DNA of 64,000 nucleotides from Anodontia alba. Taxonomy: Eukaryota; Mollusca; Bivalvia; Lucinida; Lucinidae. Of the stretch, positions 32,872-44,409 are shown in pieces. The stretch is taken from the NCBI GenBank assembly GCA_964016985.1, contig OZ024826.1:43512978-43576977 (forward strand). Reading direction: 5' to 3'. Both the position numbers and the translations under genes were made by a program. Each line of letters starts with the position of its first letter. The stretch's first letter is position 1. The notes below the pieces were generated by a model. The model worked only from the letters and a program-made list of their open reading frames with translations. It had not been told where the DNA came from and ran no database searches.

Positions 32872-35800
32872 GACAAAGGCAAATATGCCAGTATACCATT
32901 TCCAATATCTACCTTTAATTCATATGATCTGTTGTTGACTGTTTGTGTAGACTGCAACCAACATGCATATATATGTGAAACAATTTCAGACCAATCAATG
33001 TCATTTGTTATGAATGTATCTGTTAGTAATAATTATGATTGCATTGGCTCAACTCAGTCTGTTGCACAAACAAATGTCATTGAAGATAATGAAACTAGTA
33101 CTTTACAACCATCTTGTTTTACAATGAATAGTAGAAATAATGATACAGCAAAGCTGGATGACAATCTTAATGACAAGTCACTCAAATTTGTATCTTTAAA
33201 TGTCTGCGGTTTGAAACGCAAAGTCTTATATCCCGAGTTTAGCAGTTTAGTGAATAATTATGACATGCTCTCTGTTTGTGAAACAAAACTTGATAGATAT
33301 GATCTTATTGAACTGCCTGGTTATGTTTTCTTCTCTCAGTGTAGAAAACAGAAGTATATCCGCAAAAGTGGGGGTATTGGAGTTTTTATAAAGCAGTCAT
33401 TGTTTCCACACGTTTCTCACATTAAATCTGATTCTGATTATGTCTTGTGGCTTAGTATCAGCAAGAAAGTCTTTAATACTGATGAGGATATTTATGTAGG
33501 AGCCATATATATTCCTCCAAATGACTCAAAATTTTACAACCCTGATGAAATAGAAAATTTTAATGTTGAAATCACAAATATGTGTGTTTCAAATAAATAT
33601 GTTCTCTTAATGGGTGATTTCAATGCAAGGACTCAAAATAAACAAGACTTTCTTGAAAAGGATAATTTTTTCATAAAATACTTCGATTTTGATAAAGATA
33701 TGATAAGTCACTTCAGTGTTTCCTCAGTTCTTGACCAGAGTAAACTACCAAAAAAGGTACATCACAAGATAAGGTTATCAATAATGAAGGAAACAAGCTC
33801 ATTGATATTTGTAAATCAAATAATTTATTTATTTTCAATGGAAGGTGTGGAACTGATAAAAACATTGGTGCTATGACTTTTCGTAATCTCTCTCTTATTG
33901 ACTTTTCAATTGTATCACAGCATGCATTGCAATTTGTTAATATGTTTGAAATTTTAGAAGTCGACCCCCGTTTTTCTGATGGCCATTCATTACTAAGTAC
34001 AACCTTATGTTTCTCTCAAAGTTCTATATTGAATACAAAGAAGTATCCCAAACAAAATATTAAAGGAAAGCCAAAATTAACAGAAGATAAAAAAAACTAT
34101 CTTTGTCCAAAACATAGATCGTTCTAAATTAAATGACCTATACAACATTCAAGATAGTAGTAAAAACTATAACTCAGTGAATAAGGATAATATAAATAGC
34201 ATGTGCCTTAAGTTTTCTGAAATTTTTCATGAATCAGCACAAACTTGTATTCCTGATAAATCATACCCAAATCATACAAAAGGCAAAATGCCTTGGTTCG
34301 GTAAACAGTGTGCACATGCACGCAAACGGTACGTACCATCTGGCTAAAACAAAATTTTCAAGATGTCCATCAACTTCCTCAAGGTCAAGTCTAGTAACAG
34401 CAAGCAAAGCATACAAAAAGAAAATGAACTATTTCATAAATAAACATAAGACAAACTCAAATTAAGCTTAGGAATTTGAAAAATAAAAATCCAAAGGAGT
34501 ACTGGAAAATAATTAACAGCATTGACAGTAAAAAACAAGACAGTAGTAATATTGGACTTGACTCATTATACAGCTTTTTCAAAGGTTTAAATAAACAGTC
34601 TGATTCTGAAAACCAACAGAATGAAAATATAAAGATTTCACTTGATGATAATGATCCAATTTTGAACTCACCTATTACTGACTGTGAAATCTTAAAATGC
34701 ATCAATTCTTTAAAGAATAATAAAGCATGTGGAAATGATGATATCATAAATGACTACATAAAGAGTACTTCTAATATAATGATGCCATTGTATAATTCTT
34801 TTTTCAATTTGATTCTTGAAACTGGAATTTTGCCAGATGCCTGGTTAGAAGGAATTATAAGGCCCATTTACAAACATAAAGGAGATCCTTCACAGCCTGA
34901 GAATTACAGACCAATAACAATTTTAAGCTGCTTTGGCAAACTTTTCACAGCAGTACTCAACTTACGACTAAATGAATTTCTCAATACTTATGATATTTTG
35001 AATGAAAATCAAGCCGGTTTTAGAGCTGGATATTCTACAAATGATCATATTTTTGCTCTACATGCTCTTAGTGAAATTTTGAAATCCAAAAAGTTAAAGC
35101 TATTCTGCTCTTTTGTAGATTTTAGCAAAGCTTTTGACTCTATGTGGCGTGTAGGATTGTGGTCAAAATTACTGGCAAACAATATTAATGGGAAATTCTT
35201 TTGTATTGTCTTTAACATGTACCAAGAAATTAAATCATGTGTTTCATACAACGGTAATCAGTCAGATTTTTTCCGTTGTTTTAGAGGAGTCCGACAAGGT
35301 GAAAATCTGTCACCTGTCTTAATTGCCTTATTTCTGAATGATCTTGAAAGCTTTCTTGTGTCTAAGAAATGTCCTGGTATTGATGTAGAATTTGCTTCTG
35401 ATGATGTTTATTTTTACCTGAAGTTGTTTGTTTTACTCTATGCAGAGGACACAGTTATTTTGGCCAGTGATGAAAAAAGTTTCCAGCACTGTTTGAATAT
35501 GTTTCATGAATACTCAAAATTATGGAAGCTTGACATCAATTACGATAAGACCAAGCTTTTAATTTTTGGAACACGTAATGATGATCGTTTTGACTTCAGA
35601 ATTGGTGAAAACAAAATTTCAACATGTAAGGACTTCAAATACTTAGGCGTAGTTTTCACCAAAAGTAGAAGTTTTTCAAAGGCTATTAAGCACAACTATG
35701 ACCAGGCAAAGAAAGCTATGCACCTTTTACACAAAAGAATCAGGTCCTTGAACCTTTCTTTTGATTTACAACTGCAATTATTCGATCACACTATTTTACC

Positions 35801-36620
35801 AATAGCCCTATATGGCTGTGAGGTATGGGCATTTGAAAAGGCTCAACTAATTGAAAATCTTCATATTTCTTGAGATACATCACAAACTCAAAAAAGAGCA
35901 CCCCAATATATATGCTACATGCAGAGCTTGGTGGCAGACCCATTGATGTAAACATTAAAACGCATTTGATTGGCTTCTGGATGAATATTATTAATGGCAA
36001 AGAATCAAAATTATCTAAATTATTGTATGACATACTTTATCACCAATACTGCAGTGGAGAATATCAACATAAATGGATTCATAGCATAAAAGAATTACTT
36101 ATATCAGTTGGACGATTTGATCTTTTCAATACAAGAATAATTGAAAATCCAACATCTGTTAAAAGGCAAATTTCTGAAACCTTGGTTGATCTGCATACTC
36201 AAGATTGGCATCAGAAAGTAAATCTATCTTCTAAAGGAAAAAATTATTACCTTTACAAACAGAACATCAAGTTAAAAAACTATTTGGTAAAGTTAAATAA
36301 AAAGCAGCACAGTGCACTACTGAAATATAGACTGAGTAACCATAGACTCCCAGTTGAAACAGGTCGATGGGAAAATACTCCACTCGATGAAAGAAAATGT
36401 AATCTATGTACAAAACAAGACATTGGAGACGAGTTCCATTATCTCTTCATATGTAATTATTTTCAAGCCGAACGAAAGCAGTTTTTGAAATCATATTTTT
36501 ACAAGAGACCTAATGTCATTAAATTTAAAGAACTGCTCTCTACTGATAATGTAAAAGACCTTATTCAGTTATCTAAATTTGTAGATATAATAATGAAAAA
36601 AGTTTTCATCTGTCATTTAA
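32872..36620 (+). pseudogene. LINE ORF2: endonuclease and reverse transcriptase, YADD changed to YAED
   Basis: Endonuclease from about 33180: FVSLNVCGLKRK, CETKLD (catalytic Glu region), GAIYIPP, LLMGDFNART (catalytic Asp-x-Asn), and DGHSLLS at about 33975-33995 (final His). Reverse transcriptase from about 34690: IIRPIYKHKG, YRPITILSCFGKLF, QAGFRAGYSTNDH, FVDFSKAFDS (first catalytic Asp), GVRQGENLSPVL, LLYAEDTVILAS. The invariant YADD box reads YAED (GAG at 35445-35447). A C-terminal domain with CNLCTKQDIGDEFHYLFIC lies at about 36390-36450. Reading requires shifts near 33760, 34095, 34330, 34470 and 35870, so the copy is dead. The nominal ORFs at 32932, 33873, 34476 and 35870 are its frame pieces. 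Confidence 0.88.
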
Positions 36621-37201
36621 GTACTGTGTATGTGTGTGTATGGTTTTTTTTGGTGGGTGCGTCTGTGTGTGTGTATGTTTGTGTGCATTGTATATATGTT
36701 CTTTTAAGCCACGTGTGGCCTGAACTTAGTCAAATAATGTTTAGCTCAGTTCGGTCCAGTTCTGCTGGTTTCATATTTGTTCATGGAAGATGGTTAACCT
36801 CCTGTTGAACTGGTGTAAAGTCAGTGGAGGGGATAGGATAATGTGTGTGTGTGTTTTTTTTTTAGTTATTGCGTGTACATGGGGGCTGCACCCTGGTGGG
36901 CATGGGGTTGGCTGCGTTTAGACGTGGTGTTGATTCCATGTCTGGACATAGTTGACACCTGGTGCGCTGAGTGTAGCCTTTGGTTTTGGCACTACTGTAT
37001 GTATGTACCTGCACACATGCATATGTGTGTATGTATGTAATTATGTGTGTGGACAGAATGTAACGCGAACAATGTTTGTTTGTTTGTAAACTTTGTTACT
37101 TGCTTTGTTCATTATGTAGTTTCTTCCTTCTCTTACACCTCCTGTGTGTGGCCTGAGAAGTAGTTAGATTAATAAAGTTTTGTTCTGTTCTGTTCTGTTC
37201 T

Positions 37202-37443
37202 ATAAAGGCATATATTGCAATGTAATTCAAATGAGTACCTACAACATATGCTTTTATAAAGAAAATCAGAAGAAAAAACCTTACAAGAACATCACATAAG
37301 CATCATTTGATAAGTCCTTCACTGATTTTTTTTTTTTTTTTTTTTAATTACCATAAGTGTAGGTAGGTACTTATTTTACCACAAGTTGTCCCAGTATTTT
37401 TGAAAAACCTAAGCACACAATGCAGTAATTAAGTTGAATACGG
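37202..37443. mobile_element. Eta MITE, right part (core B), split by the LINE
   Basis: ATAAAGGCATATATTGCAAT, one surviving arm AAATGAGTACCTACAACATA, a T run at 37327-37346 and the end AATTAAGTTGAATACGG with TA at 37444-37445. Joined to 31896-31994 it gives a complete eta copy comparable with 45596-45900. Confidence 0.8.
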
Positions 37444-37445
37444 TA

Positions 37446-37785
37446 ATACAAAAGAAATTTAGAATGTCTGCTACGACTTGCTTAAGCATTTTTAAGGTTA
37501 AAACCACAAAGAACTAAGGAAGTTGTTTTTTTTTACCCCAGCAATGCTTTTTGCCAACATCGCATTTATGGTTGACCATTATAAAGAAGAAATTTGCAAT
37601 CATAAACTGCAAACATTTCAAGAGTGTAAATAAATTAAAAATACAACAGTCTCTTTGTCAGTGAAACAGGAATAAAAAAAGATCCTTCTATCTGTAAAAT
37701 GCAAGTGCAAACACTTCAGCTTGTCATCCGAGCTATATCATGGGAAAAGGTGTCAGTGCACCACATCTGCAAACAGCAAAAAACC
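37446..37785. other. No recognisable feature
   Basis: Unassigned AT-rich sequence. Confidence 0.4.
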
Positions 37786-38000
37786 TACCGTATTTACCCT
37801 AAGTATTCGGACACCTCCTTACCATATATGTTCTAAAATTTGAACCAGTACAATTCACTACCCGATGTTGTGTCTAAAAATTGCTGGATGAGTGGCAAAC
37901 AGTGTAGACCTAGATGAGACGCCGCATTCAGCAGCTCCTCATCTGGGTCTATACTGTTTGCTCAGGCCTGTCTATCCGAATACATAAAGCAAATACAGTA
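37786..38000. mobile_element. Gamma MITE, core A
   Basis: TACCGTATTTACCCTAAGTA at the left, TCCGAATACATAAAGC and AAATACAGTA at the right; hairpin 37908-37972. Confidence 0.8.
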
Positions 38001-38032
38001 GATCAGTATGAGCTTGCTTGAAGTCTTGTGTA

Positions 38033-38237
38033 CTGTATTTACCCAGAATATTCAGACACCATAACTCCTTGCAATATCGATTCTAAAATTTGAAAAATTC
38101 CATTTCACTATCTGAGTGTGTGAAATGTTGTGAAAGAATGGCTGACAGTGCAGCCCCTGATCAGGAGCACGCAATGCTCCTTTAAAAGCAGTTTGATCTG
38201 GGTCCACACCATCTGCTCAGGCATACCTGTCAGAATG
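38033..38237. mobile_element. Gamma MITE, core A, diverged
   Basis: TACTGTATTTACCCAGAATA, CAGACACCATAACTCC, a worn core A hairpin (GATCAGGAGCACGCAATGCT / AGTTTGATCTGGGTCCACAC) and CATACCTGTCAGAATG. Confidence 0.65.
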
Positions 38238-38241
38238 TTAA

Positions 38242-38464
38242 CCCTCGTCATGCTGAATAAATTAAGATGCCACGTCAACTTCTGATTTTCAGCCTATCAA
38301 ATTGCTTGATCCGGATTGTTGCTATAAATTCACATACTTAATGGCAAACAGTGCAGATCCAGATCAGTTGGCTTCTGAACTGCAAACAGTGCAGATCCAG
38401 ATCAGTTGGCTGGATCTACACTGTTTGCAAAGGCAGGGTATATCCGGGTTCAGTAGGACAAGGG
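38242..38464. mobile_element. Beta MITE, core A, arm duplicated
   Basis: TTAA at 38238-38241; inverse orientation. The left arm word GCAAACAGTGCAGATCCAGA occurs twice in direct order (38345 and 38382) before the single inverted arm CTGGATCTACACTGTTTGC. Confidence 0.75.
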
Positions 38465-38511
38465 TTGAGGACAAATAATTGTTACAGTTATACAGGTAAA
38501 GGGAAAGGTGT

Positions 38512-38756
38512 TTGTTTGTTTGTGTTGAGGTTTTACGGCCCAGTCAACCCAATGGGGTCATGTCGAGCGTGGTCAGTTTACCTAATCACATATTTACTAG
38601 GCAGGCTTAGTCCTCTAAGCTGTTAACCAGTGCTTGTGCACATTCTTTTGCCAGAAACTGATAACTGCCCTTCTTGAATCAGCAGAAGGGAGAGAATGAC
38701 CGTAGAAAATATTTCATGATCAATCTCCACGAAAGAATATTGCCTACCTCGGCAAA
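38512..38756 (-). mobile_element. SINE S1, head missing
   Basis: TTTGTTTGTTTGTGTTGAGG to GAATATTGCCTACCTCGGCA. The tRNA-like head is replaced by the next SINE. Confidence 0.75.
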
Positions 38757-39003
38757 GGGAAAGGTGTCCCATGGCCTTGCAGCCATTGGGGAGTTGGTAG
38801 TTAGGAGCCCACTGTGTCTTGGGCAGCACATTTAAGACATGACCTAATCCTCTCCTTTCACTGCCTTTCAACCGCTCCCTGAAAGGTACCCATTCACAGC
38901 TAGGTGAACAGAGTTTTTCAATTGATCTGAGCTGGGCTCGAACCAACAAGCTTCAGTAATATGCGGTCAAATGTTCTAATCATTCAGCTACGACACTTCT
39001 CCA
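38757..39003 (-). mobile_element. tRNA-headed SINE, fourth family (S4)
   Basis: The minus-strand head reads GTAGCTGAATGATTAGAACA (A box) and TTGGTTCGAGCCCAGC (B box), with a body containing GGGAGCGGTTGAAAGGCAGT. Joined directly to the truncated S1 copy. Confidence 0.6.
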
Positions 39004-39155
39004 TGCAGTTATACAATGCAACATTCAATGGAGCTGCAATGTATGTCATATATAAACAGCCTCATCATGCACAGTCTGATCAGGGCCTGTGATACAGAAT
39101 ACAAATTGCTTCTACAAGCAGACATCAAAGGCCCTTATCTGACTGCATTGATTAA

Positions 39156-39308
39156 CCCTTAAAGCGCCAATCACAACTGCAGCAGACGACATTTGTTGTT
39201 TTTTTTTTTCAGAGAAAACAAGTCTTGACATTTAATGTGAATCGTCTGCTTGGCAGACGATTCACATGAAATGTAAAGACTTGTTTCTCTGAAAAATAAA
39301 AAAAAAGA
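39156..39308. mobile_element. Alpha MITE, core C, left part (right part 40993-41060)
   Basis: TTAA at 39152-39155, then CCCTTAAAGCGCCAATCACA and a complete core C hairpin (GTGAATCGTCTGC arms). The right end TGTCGTCTGCTGCAAATTTT and GGGGCTTTAAGGG lies at 41023-41060. Confidence 0.75.
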
Positions 39309-40992
39309 GCTCTGCCAAGCGTGGCATTATACGCCCATGGCAAGTAAATAGATGTAGCACATAAACTGGCTCCTGCATAATTCAGTGCTCCAGATATAAA
39401 CTCTAAGTGGAATTACAAAAAAAAAAAAATTAAAAAAATTTCATTGGGGCATATCTCTGCTGATGTTTAGTGAACTGTAACCTAAGGGTCCAAGCTGGCC
39501 CAGAAATTAAAGAGAAGTGACTTCTCCCTCCTGGGAAAATAGGGAGAAGTTTGCTGCTTCTAGGGAGAAGTGCTTTCTGATGGAGGAACCCCACAGAAGC
39601 ATGGCTATATTATAAGCTCATATGAGCTGAATGTTTTTCCTATACTTCAATACTGGACCAAACAATACTAAAACAAAAATAAACAACAAAAAAAAAAAAA
39701 AAAAATGCTGCAAGACATTTTTTTCTAAACCTTTAACTTGTTTAATACTGATTTTATTTTTGTTCTTCAAGGGTGCCAAATCAGAAGAGTATTAAAAAAA
39801 AAAAAAAAAAAAATTCAAAAAATTATGTATTTATAAAGATTTAATAATGACAACATTTCCTTGCAAGTCTAATAAAAGAAGATGTTAAAAAAGAAAAAAT
39901 CAATATCTTGACCATATGACCAAAACTTTAGTTATTTGCAAAAAATATACCTATTATATAATAAAATTTGGACACTATTACCTCTTAACAACATGCTGCA
40001 AAAAGTTTACAAAAACTTTTAACGGGGCATAAATCTGCAAATATTTGGTGCACTGTAACCTCGAAATAATATGTGCTGCTCCACATCATCGTGTAACTAT
40101 TTATGAAGTTTCAGCTTGATCGGATGTAAACTGCAGGAGGATTTAGCCGAAAACAAAAAAATTAATAGAAATTTTCAAAGGGGTTTAACTCTGCTAATAC
40201 TTGGTGGACTGTAACCTTGAAATAATATGCGCTGCTCCACATCATGATCTAATTACAATTCAAGTTTCAGCTTGATAGGATGAAAACTGTAGGATTTAGC
40301 CGGAAACAAAAAGTTTACTGAAATTTCAAAAGTGCATAACTCTGCTAATATTTGGTGGACTGTAACCACGAAACAATACGCCCTGCTCCATATCATGGTC
40401 TAAGTGCACATGAAGTTTCAGCTTGATTGGATGTAAACTGTAGGAGGATTTAGCCAGAAACGAAAAATTAATAGAAATTTTCAAAGGGGTATTACTCTGC
40501 TAATATTTGGTGGACTGTAACCTTGAAATAATATGCGCTGCTCCACATCATGGTCTAACTACAAATCAAGTTCAGCTTGATCGGATGTAAACTGTAGGAG
40601 GAGTTAGCCGGAAACGAAAAGTCTACTGAAATTTTCAAAGGGGCATAACTCTGCTAATATTTGGTGGACTGTAACCTCGAAACAACATGCACTGCTCCAC
40701 ATCATGGTCTAACTATATATGAAGTTTCAGTTTGATTGGATGTCAAATGTAGGAGTTAACCGGAAATGAAAAGTTTACAGAAATTTTCTAAGGGGCATAA
40801 CTCAGCAAACATCTGGTGGGACTGTAACCTCGAAAAAATATGTGCTGCACCACATCATGGTCTAACTATATACCAAGTTTCAGCTTGATGGGATGTAAAC
40901 TGTAGGAGGAGTTAGCCAGAAACGAAAAAGTTTACGGATGGACGGCATACCCCGTAACATAATACGTCCTGTTTTTCAAACGGGCGTATAAA
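39309..40992 (+). mobile_element. Tandem-core element nested in an alpha MITE
   Basis: Ends GCATTATACGCCCATGG and TCAAACGGGCGTATA are short inverted repeats. The interior has about six copies of a 145-165 bp unit (markers GCATAACTCTGCTAATATTT, CTCCACATCATGGTCTAACT, GATGTAAACTGTAGGAGG), with poly-A patches in the left third. No coding capacity. Confidence 0.65.
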
Positions 40993-41069
40993 AAAAAACA
41001 AAAAAAAAAACAAAACATTAAAATGTCGTCTGCTGCAAATTTTGCTTGGGGCTTTAAGGGTAAAATAGA

Positions 41070-41287
41070 AGATTTGGGCCTTCAAACATGCACAGAATGC
41101 AAAGATACAGATCATGCTGAACATGCAAAAAGTATCATCTGGGCCTTTGCACTCCATTCTGTAAATGTCCAATGATTCTGTTTGCAGATAATGAAGATCC
41201 TGATCAGACTGCACAAATGCCCATGCTGATCTGGGCCTTTGCTGTCTGCATATACCTAAAGACGCTTCTTTACACAGCATGGCCAAT
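41070..41287. repeat. Interspersed repeat, CCAATGATTCTG family
   Basis: GGGCCTTCAAACATGCACAG to CACAGCATGGCC, with blocks CATTCTGTAAATGTCCAATG and CTGATCAGACTGCACA shared with 8360-8570 and 48786-49010. Confidence 0.55.
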
Positions 41288-41484
41288 ATATCTTACCACC
41301 AGTGTGCAGAATATTCAGACTCACTGAGAACATACATCATGTTCTTGAAACATTGAGTGTCAAGATAATACTAATTAATTCCAGGGATAATATCATTAAA
41401 ATAACAGTGGCTGGAAATCAGTTTGGAATAAAACTGATGTTTCTATGAATTTTGATACATCCAAAGTATCTTGGTTATTATTAA

Positions 41485-41703
41485 CCTTTAACATTTACCA
41501 CCCTTTGGGCAAATACATCAGAAGATAAATTGATGATTTTTTTTCTTCTAATTTTTCCTGGCAAATAGGATTTGACATTTCATGCAAATTGGCTCCTCAG
41601 GAGCCAATTTGCATGAAATGTCAAATCCTTTTGCCAGGAAAAATAAGAAAACTATTTCAAAATGTCATCTACTGAAATTTTTACCCAGAATGCTAAGAGT
41701 TTA
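41485..41703. mobile_element. Delta-type MITE, core C
   Basis: TTAA at 41481-41484. Clean hairpin 41566-41646 with GGATTTGACATTTCATGCAA arms around GGCTCCTCAGGAGCC. Confidence 0.75.
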
Positions 41704-42150
41704 GCTAAGGCATCCTCTTGGTCAGCGTCATTTCTTTCTGACAATATTCCATAACCACCAACATAAAAGCAAACTTACATTTCATTTACTTAATACATCC
41801 AATATTTTTTTCCTAATAATTTCCCTCAATGAACAAGAAAAACAATTGTCAATACACAGGAGACAAATAAGAATAATGACAATATAACACTGGGCCATGA
41901 AATAAGAAAGCGTGTAAAATCAATTTGCCGCTAGCTATAACCAACTTACAGGTATCCAACAGTCAACCGTGTGAAGGAGGTTATTGATAAAGTAATATTT
42001 TATTTTGTTTTTATCTCATAGTTTTTTTGTTTAAGTAAAAAATCAAACCCTCTGTTTACACATTTCATTCAAATTTTATCTGTCAGTCAGATACCATATA
42101 TATTAGAAAGCAAAAAATATTAATCACAGAAATGTTTCCACATACACAAC
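41704..42150. other. No recognisable feature
   Basis: Unassigned AT-rich sequence. Confidence 0.4.
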
Positions 42151-42151
42151 A

Positions 42152-42440
42152 TGTCGGCCTCAGTGGCTAACAGTGGGATGCCATTCGGACTGGTGATCAG
42201 GAGGTCGTGGGTTCCATCCCCACCCGGTCCAGTAATATGCTTTCATGGAGATTGATCATAAAATATTTTCTAGTCATTCTCACTCTAGGGAAATTGTCAG
42301 TTTCTGGCAAAAGAATGTGTACAACCACTGATTGACCGCTTTGAGGTCTAAGCCTGCCTAGGAAAAGTGTGGTCTGGTAAACAGACCGGCTCCACATGAC
42401 CTTAATAGTGTTAACTGGGCCATTAAACTCTAAACCAACC
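42152..42440 (+). mobile_element. SINE S1, plus strand
   Basis: tRNA-like head GTCGGCCTCAGTGGCTAACA with a B-box-like GGGTTCCATCCCC, body GATTGATCATAAAATATTTT, tail CTAAACCAACCAAC. The head A box is mutated. Confidence 0.8.
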
Positions 42441-42500
42441 AACATTCACAACACATAATTTTTTGATGCTAAAGAACTGGGAGCAAATTCTTTTCTTTAA

Positions 42501-42657
42501 TGCTTACACTCAGTAAAATTTTCAGCAGACAACATAATGATTTTTTTTTTTCATAAAATATGATTTGGCATTTGGAAATGCCAAATCCTGTTTTCTGGGA
42601 AAAATGAGAAAAATACCACTAATTTGTCATCTGAATTAGCCAATAGAGTGGCAAAGG
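42501..42657. mobile_element. Delta MITE, short core C
   Basis: TTAA at 42497-42500 and 42658-42661; ends TGCTTACACTCAGTAAAATT and AATAGAGTGGCAAAGG; hairpin arms reduced to GATTTGGCATTTGGAAATGC. Confidence 0.75.
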
Positions 42658-42661
42658 TTAA

Positions 42662-43112
42662 GAGTAGCCCTATTTTCTGTGAAAGGTTTAAAAATACTAT
42701 GAAGACAATTCCTGTCTGCAAAATTGTCTCTCTTTATAAAATGGCAGCAAAATCTTTCAGCTGTATCTGTTCACCTTAATGGGTTAATCAACCATGAAGC
42801 AGTAAATGAGAATGAAAGATGGTCCATCAGATGACAACTTCAGGCAAGATGACTTGAATGAAATGTCCAACTAAGAAAAATGATGTTACATTAAAATGTT
42901 TAGAATTACATGTTTGATTTATCACCCCAGGTAGATAAGAATCATTTTTCTTTTTTCAAAGCTTAGATTTCATTAAAAAAAAAAAAAAAAAAAGTAAGAA
43001 AAAAAAGTAAACTAAAGGAGAGAATAAGTCGCATCACTAAAAAGGGGGTCCATAACTTTGCTGTATTTTTTATAGCAATAAAAATACACATACACTTAAA
43101 AATCGGGTTTTT
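42662..43112. other. No recognisable feature; poly-A run
   Basis: Unassigned; A run at 42975-42993. Confidence 0.4.
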
Positions 43113-43290
43113 TTGGGGGGGGGGGGGGGTTTCTAATTTCTCCAAGAAAACATACACTTTTAGTTTTTGGGTATTAGTTTTTGGGTGTTCACCAGAAGGG
43201 TCTTGCAAAGGTGCTTTTAATTTGCACCCACAATATATGTTTAAATGAAGAAATATAAATACTATTTGGTTATCTAAAGCTAGTAATTAT
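43113..43290. mobile_element. Degraded epsilon MITE, core B, after a poly-G run
   Basis: T/G run at 43107-43130, TAATTTCTCCAAGAAAACAT, worn arms GGGTGTTCACCAGAAGGGTC and TTGCACCCACAATATATG, then GGTTATCTAAAGCTAG. Confidence 0.5.
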
Positions 43291-43407
43291 ATGGTTTGGA
43301 AGGACATAAAGATAAGAGTAAAAAGAGATTGGAAAGATTCAGATGTTATTCACAAAATTTAATGGGAGGGGACTATCAACCATTAAGCCCCAGGTGACAT
43401 TTCAACC

Positions 43408-43540
43408 TTTAACCTGCTGAATTTAAGTTTTTAAATAGGGAGCAGATGATATTTTTAGAAGATATATTTTCTTATTTTTTCACTCAGAAAATAAGGTCAT
43501 AAGCTTACATTTCTTTCAGATTTTCTCATTTGGAGACAAT
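43408..43540. mobile_element. Delta MITE, left half only
   Basis: TTTAACCTGCTGAATTTAAG and GCAGATGATATTTTTAGAAG then TTGGAGACAATT; truncated at the next beta MITE. Confidence 0.45.
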
Positions 43541-43544
43541 TTAA

Positions 43545-43750
43545 CCCTAGTCCTGCTGAGCCCAGATATGTCCTGCTTTTGCAAACAGTGTAGATCCAGA
43601 TCAGTTGGCTTCTTCAGAAGCCAACTGATCTGGATCTGCACTGTTTGCCATTAAGTATGTGAATTTATGTCAATAACCTGGATCAAGTAATCTGATTGGC
43701 AGAAAATTAGAAGTGGGTGTGGCATCTTAATTTATTCAGCAGGACAGGGG
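43545..43750. mobile_element. TTAA-flanked MITE, beta ends, core A
   Basis: TTAA at 43541-43544 and 43751-43754; CCCTAGTCCTGCTGAGCC and TTCAGCAGGACAGGGG; hairpin 43581-43649. Confidence 0.85.
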
Positions 43751-43754
43751 TTAA

Positions 43755-44035
43755 ATGAAATGAGCCACCTCATGACAAAACCAAGAAAATGGGTGTGTGC
43801 CCAGGGAAGACTCAGATCAGCCTGGGCACCTGCCAGTCTGACCAGTCTTCGCTGTGCACTCAGTGGGTAGCTAAGGACCCAAGCTTTCTTCATACGGACA
43901 GGAAAGACACCAATCAGACTGGGCAGATGTGTAGCAGATCCATCTGTCTTCACTGGTCGCACGTCTCATTGTAGGTTTTGTCGTGCGGTGGCTCAAATGT
44001 CAAATAAAACAGTTGTCCTTGGAAACAAAGAACAC
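43755..44035. repeat. Interspersed repeat with CTGATCAGCCTG-type inverted words
   Basis: GTGTGTGCCCAGGGAAGACT to TCGTGCGGTGGCTCAAATG; shares the GCTGATCTGAGTCTTCCCTG block with 30850-30890. No coding evidence. Confidence 0.45.
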
Positions 44036-44139
44036 ATAAATGAATTAAAATCAGAGTCTCAACTACCACTGGCATAAGCAGAACTAGATTTTCCAAAGTA
44101 CCAGAATGGGCCCAGTGATCGCAAGGAAAATAAAAACTA

Positions 44140-44400
44140 CCGTATTTACCATATATTTTCGGACACCATTAATGTTCGGACACCACCTATTTTCTGCAAA
44201 ATATGATAATTTAATACACCATAACATTTCGGACACCCCCTGAATTTGAAAAAGATAATTTCCTAATTTCGGACACAAAAATGCCTCTGGACAAAGCCGA
44301 ATTTTCAATGAAATCCAACACCAAACCCGCAGAGTCGCTATGATTTTCACGGATGTTTTGATAGATGAAGCCATTTTCTAACAGGTAAGAAGGAAGTAGT
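44140..44400. mobile_element. Gamma-related transposon terminus with repeated TTCGGACAC motifs
   Basis: TACCGTATTTACCATATATT is followed by four TTCGGACAC motifs (44158, 44175, 44248 and 44269, approximate), the word found next to gamma ends. No matching right end was found, so it may be one end of a larger element. Confidence 0.5.
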
Positions 44401-44409
44401 AGAGTCTAA

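Larger units (their letters stand above)
31995..37201 (+). mobile_element. 5'-truncated LINE with SGNH-type ORF1
   Basis: A non-LTR retrotransposon: ORF1 with SGNH-hydrolase-like motifs and zinc knuckles, ORF2 with apurinic-type endonuclease and reverse transcriptase, a 3' UTR (about 36650-37170) with TG-rich patches and an AATAAA-like TTAATAAAG, and a pentanucleotide tail of four GTTCT units ending at 37200. The 5' end falls inside ORF1, so the copy is 5'-truncated. It splits an eta MITE. The organisation fits the CR1/jockey-like side of LINEs; I do not assign a clade. Confidence 0.85.

Noticed and set aside
34476..35873. Host gene with a reverse-transcriptase-like domain
   Set aside because: It is flanked by endonuclease and SGNH/zinc-knuckle ORF pieces and by a LINE tail, has frameshifts on both sides, and the whole block splits a MITE.
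36843..37040. 65-codon ORF rich in Cys and Trp after the LINE RT
   Set aside because: It lies in the TG-rich 3' untranslated part of the LINE and has no homologous look.
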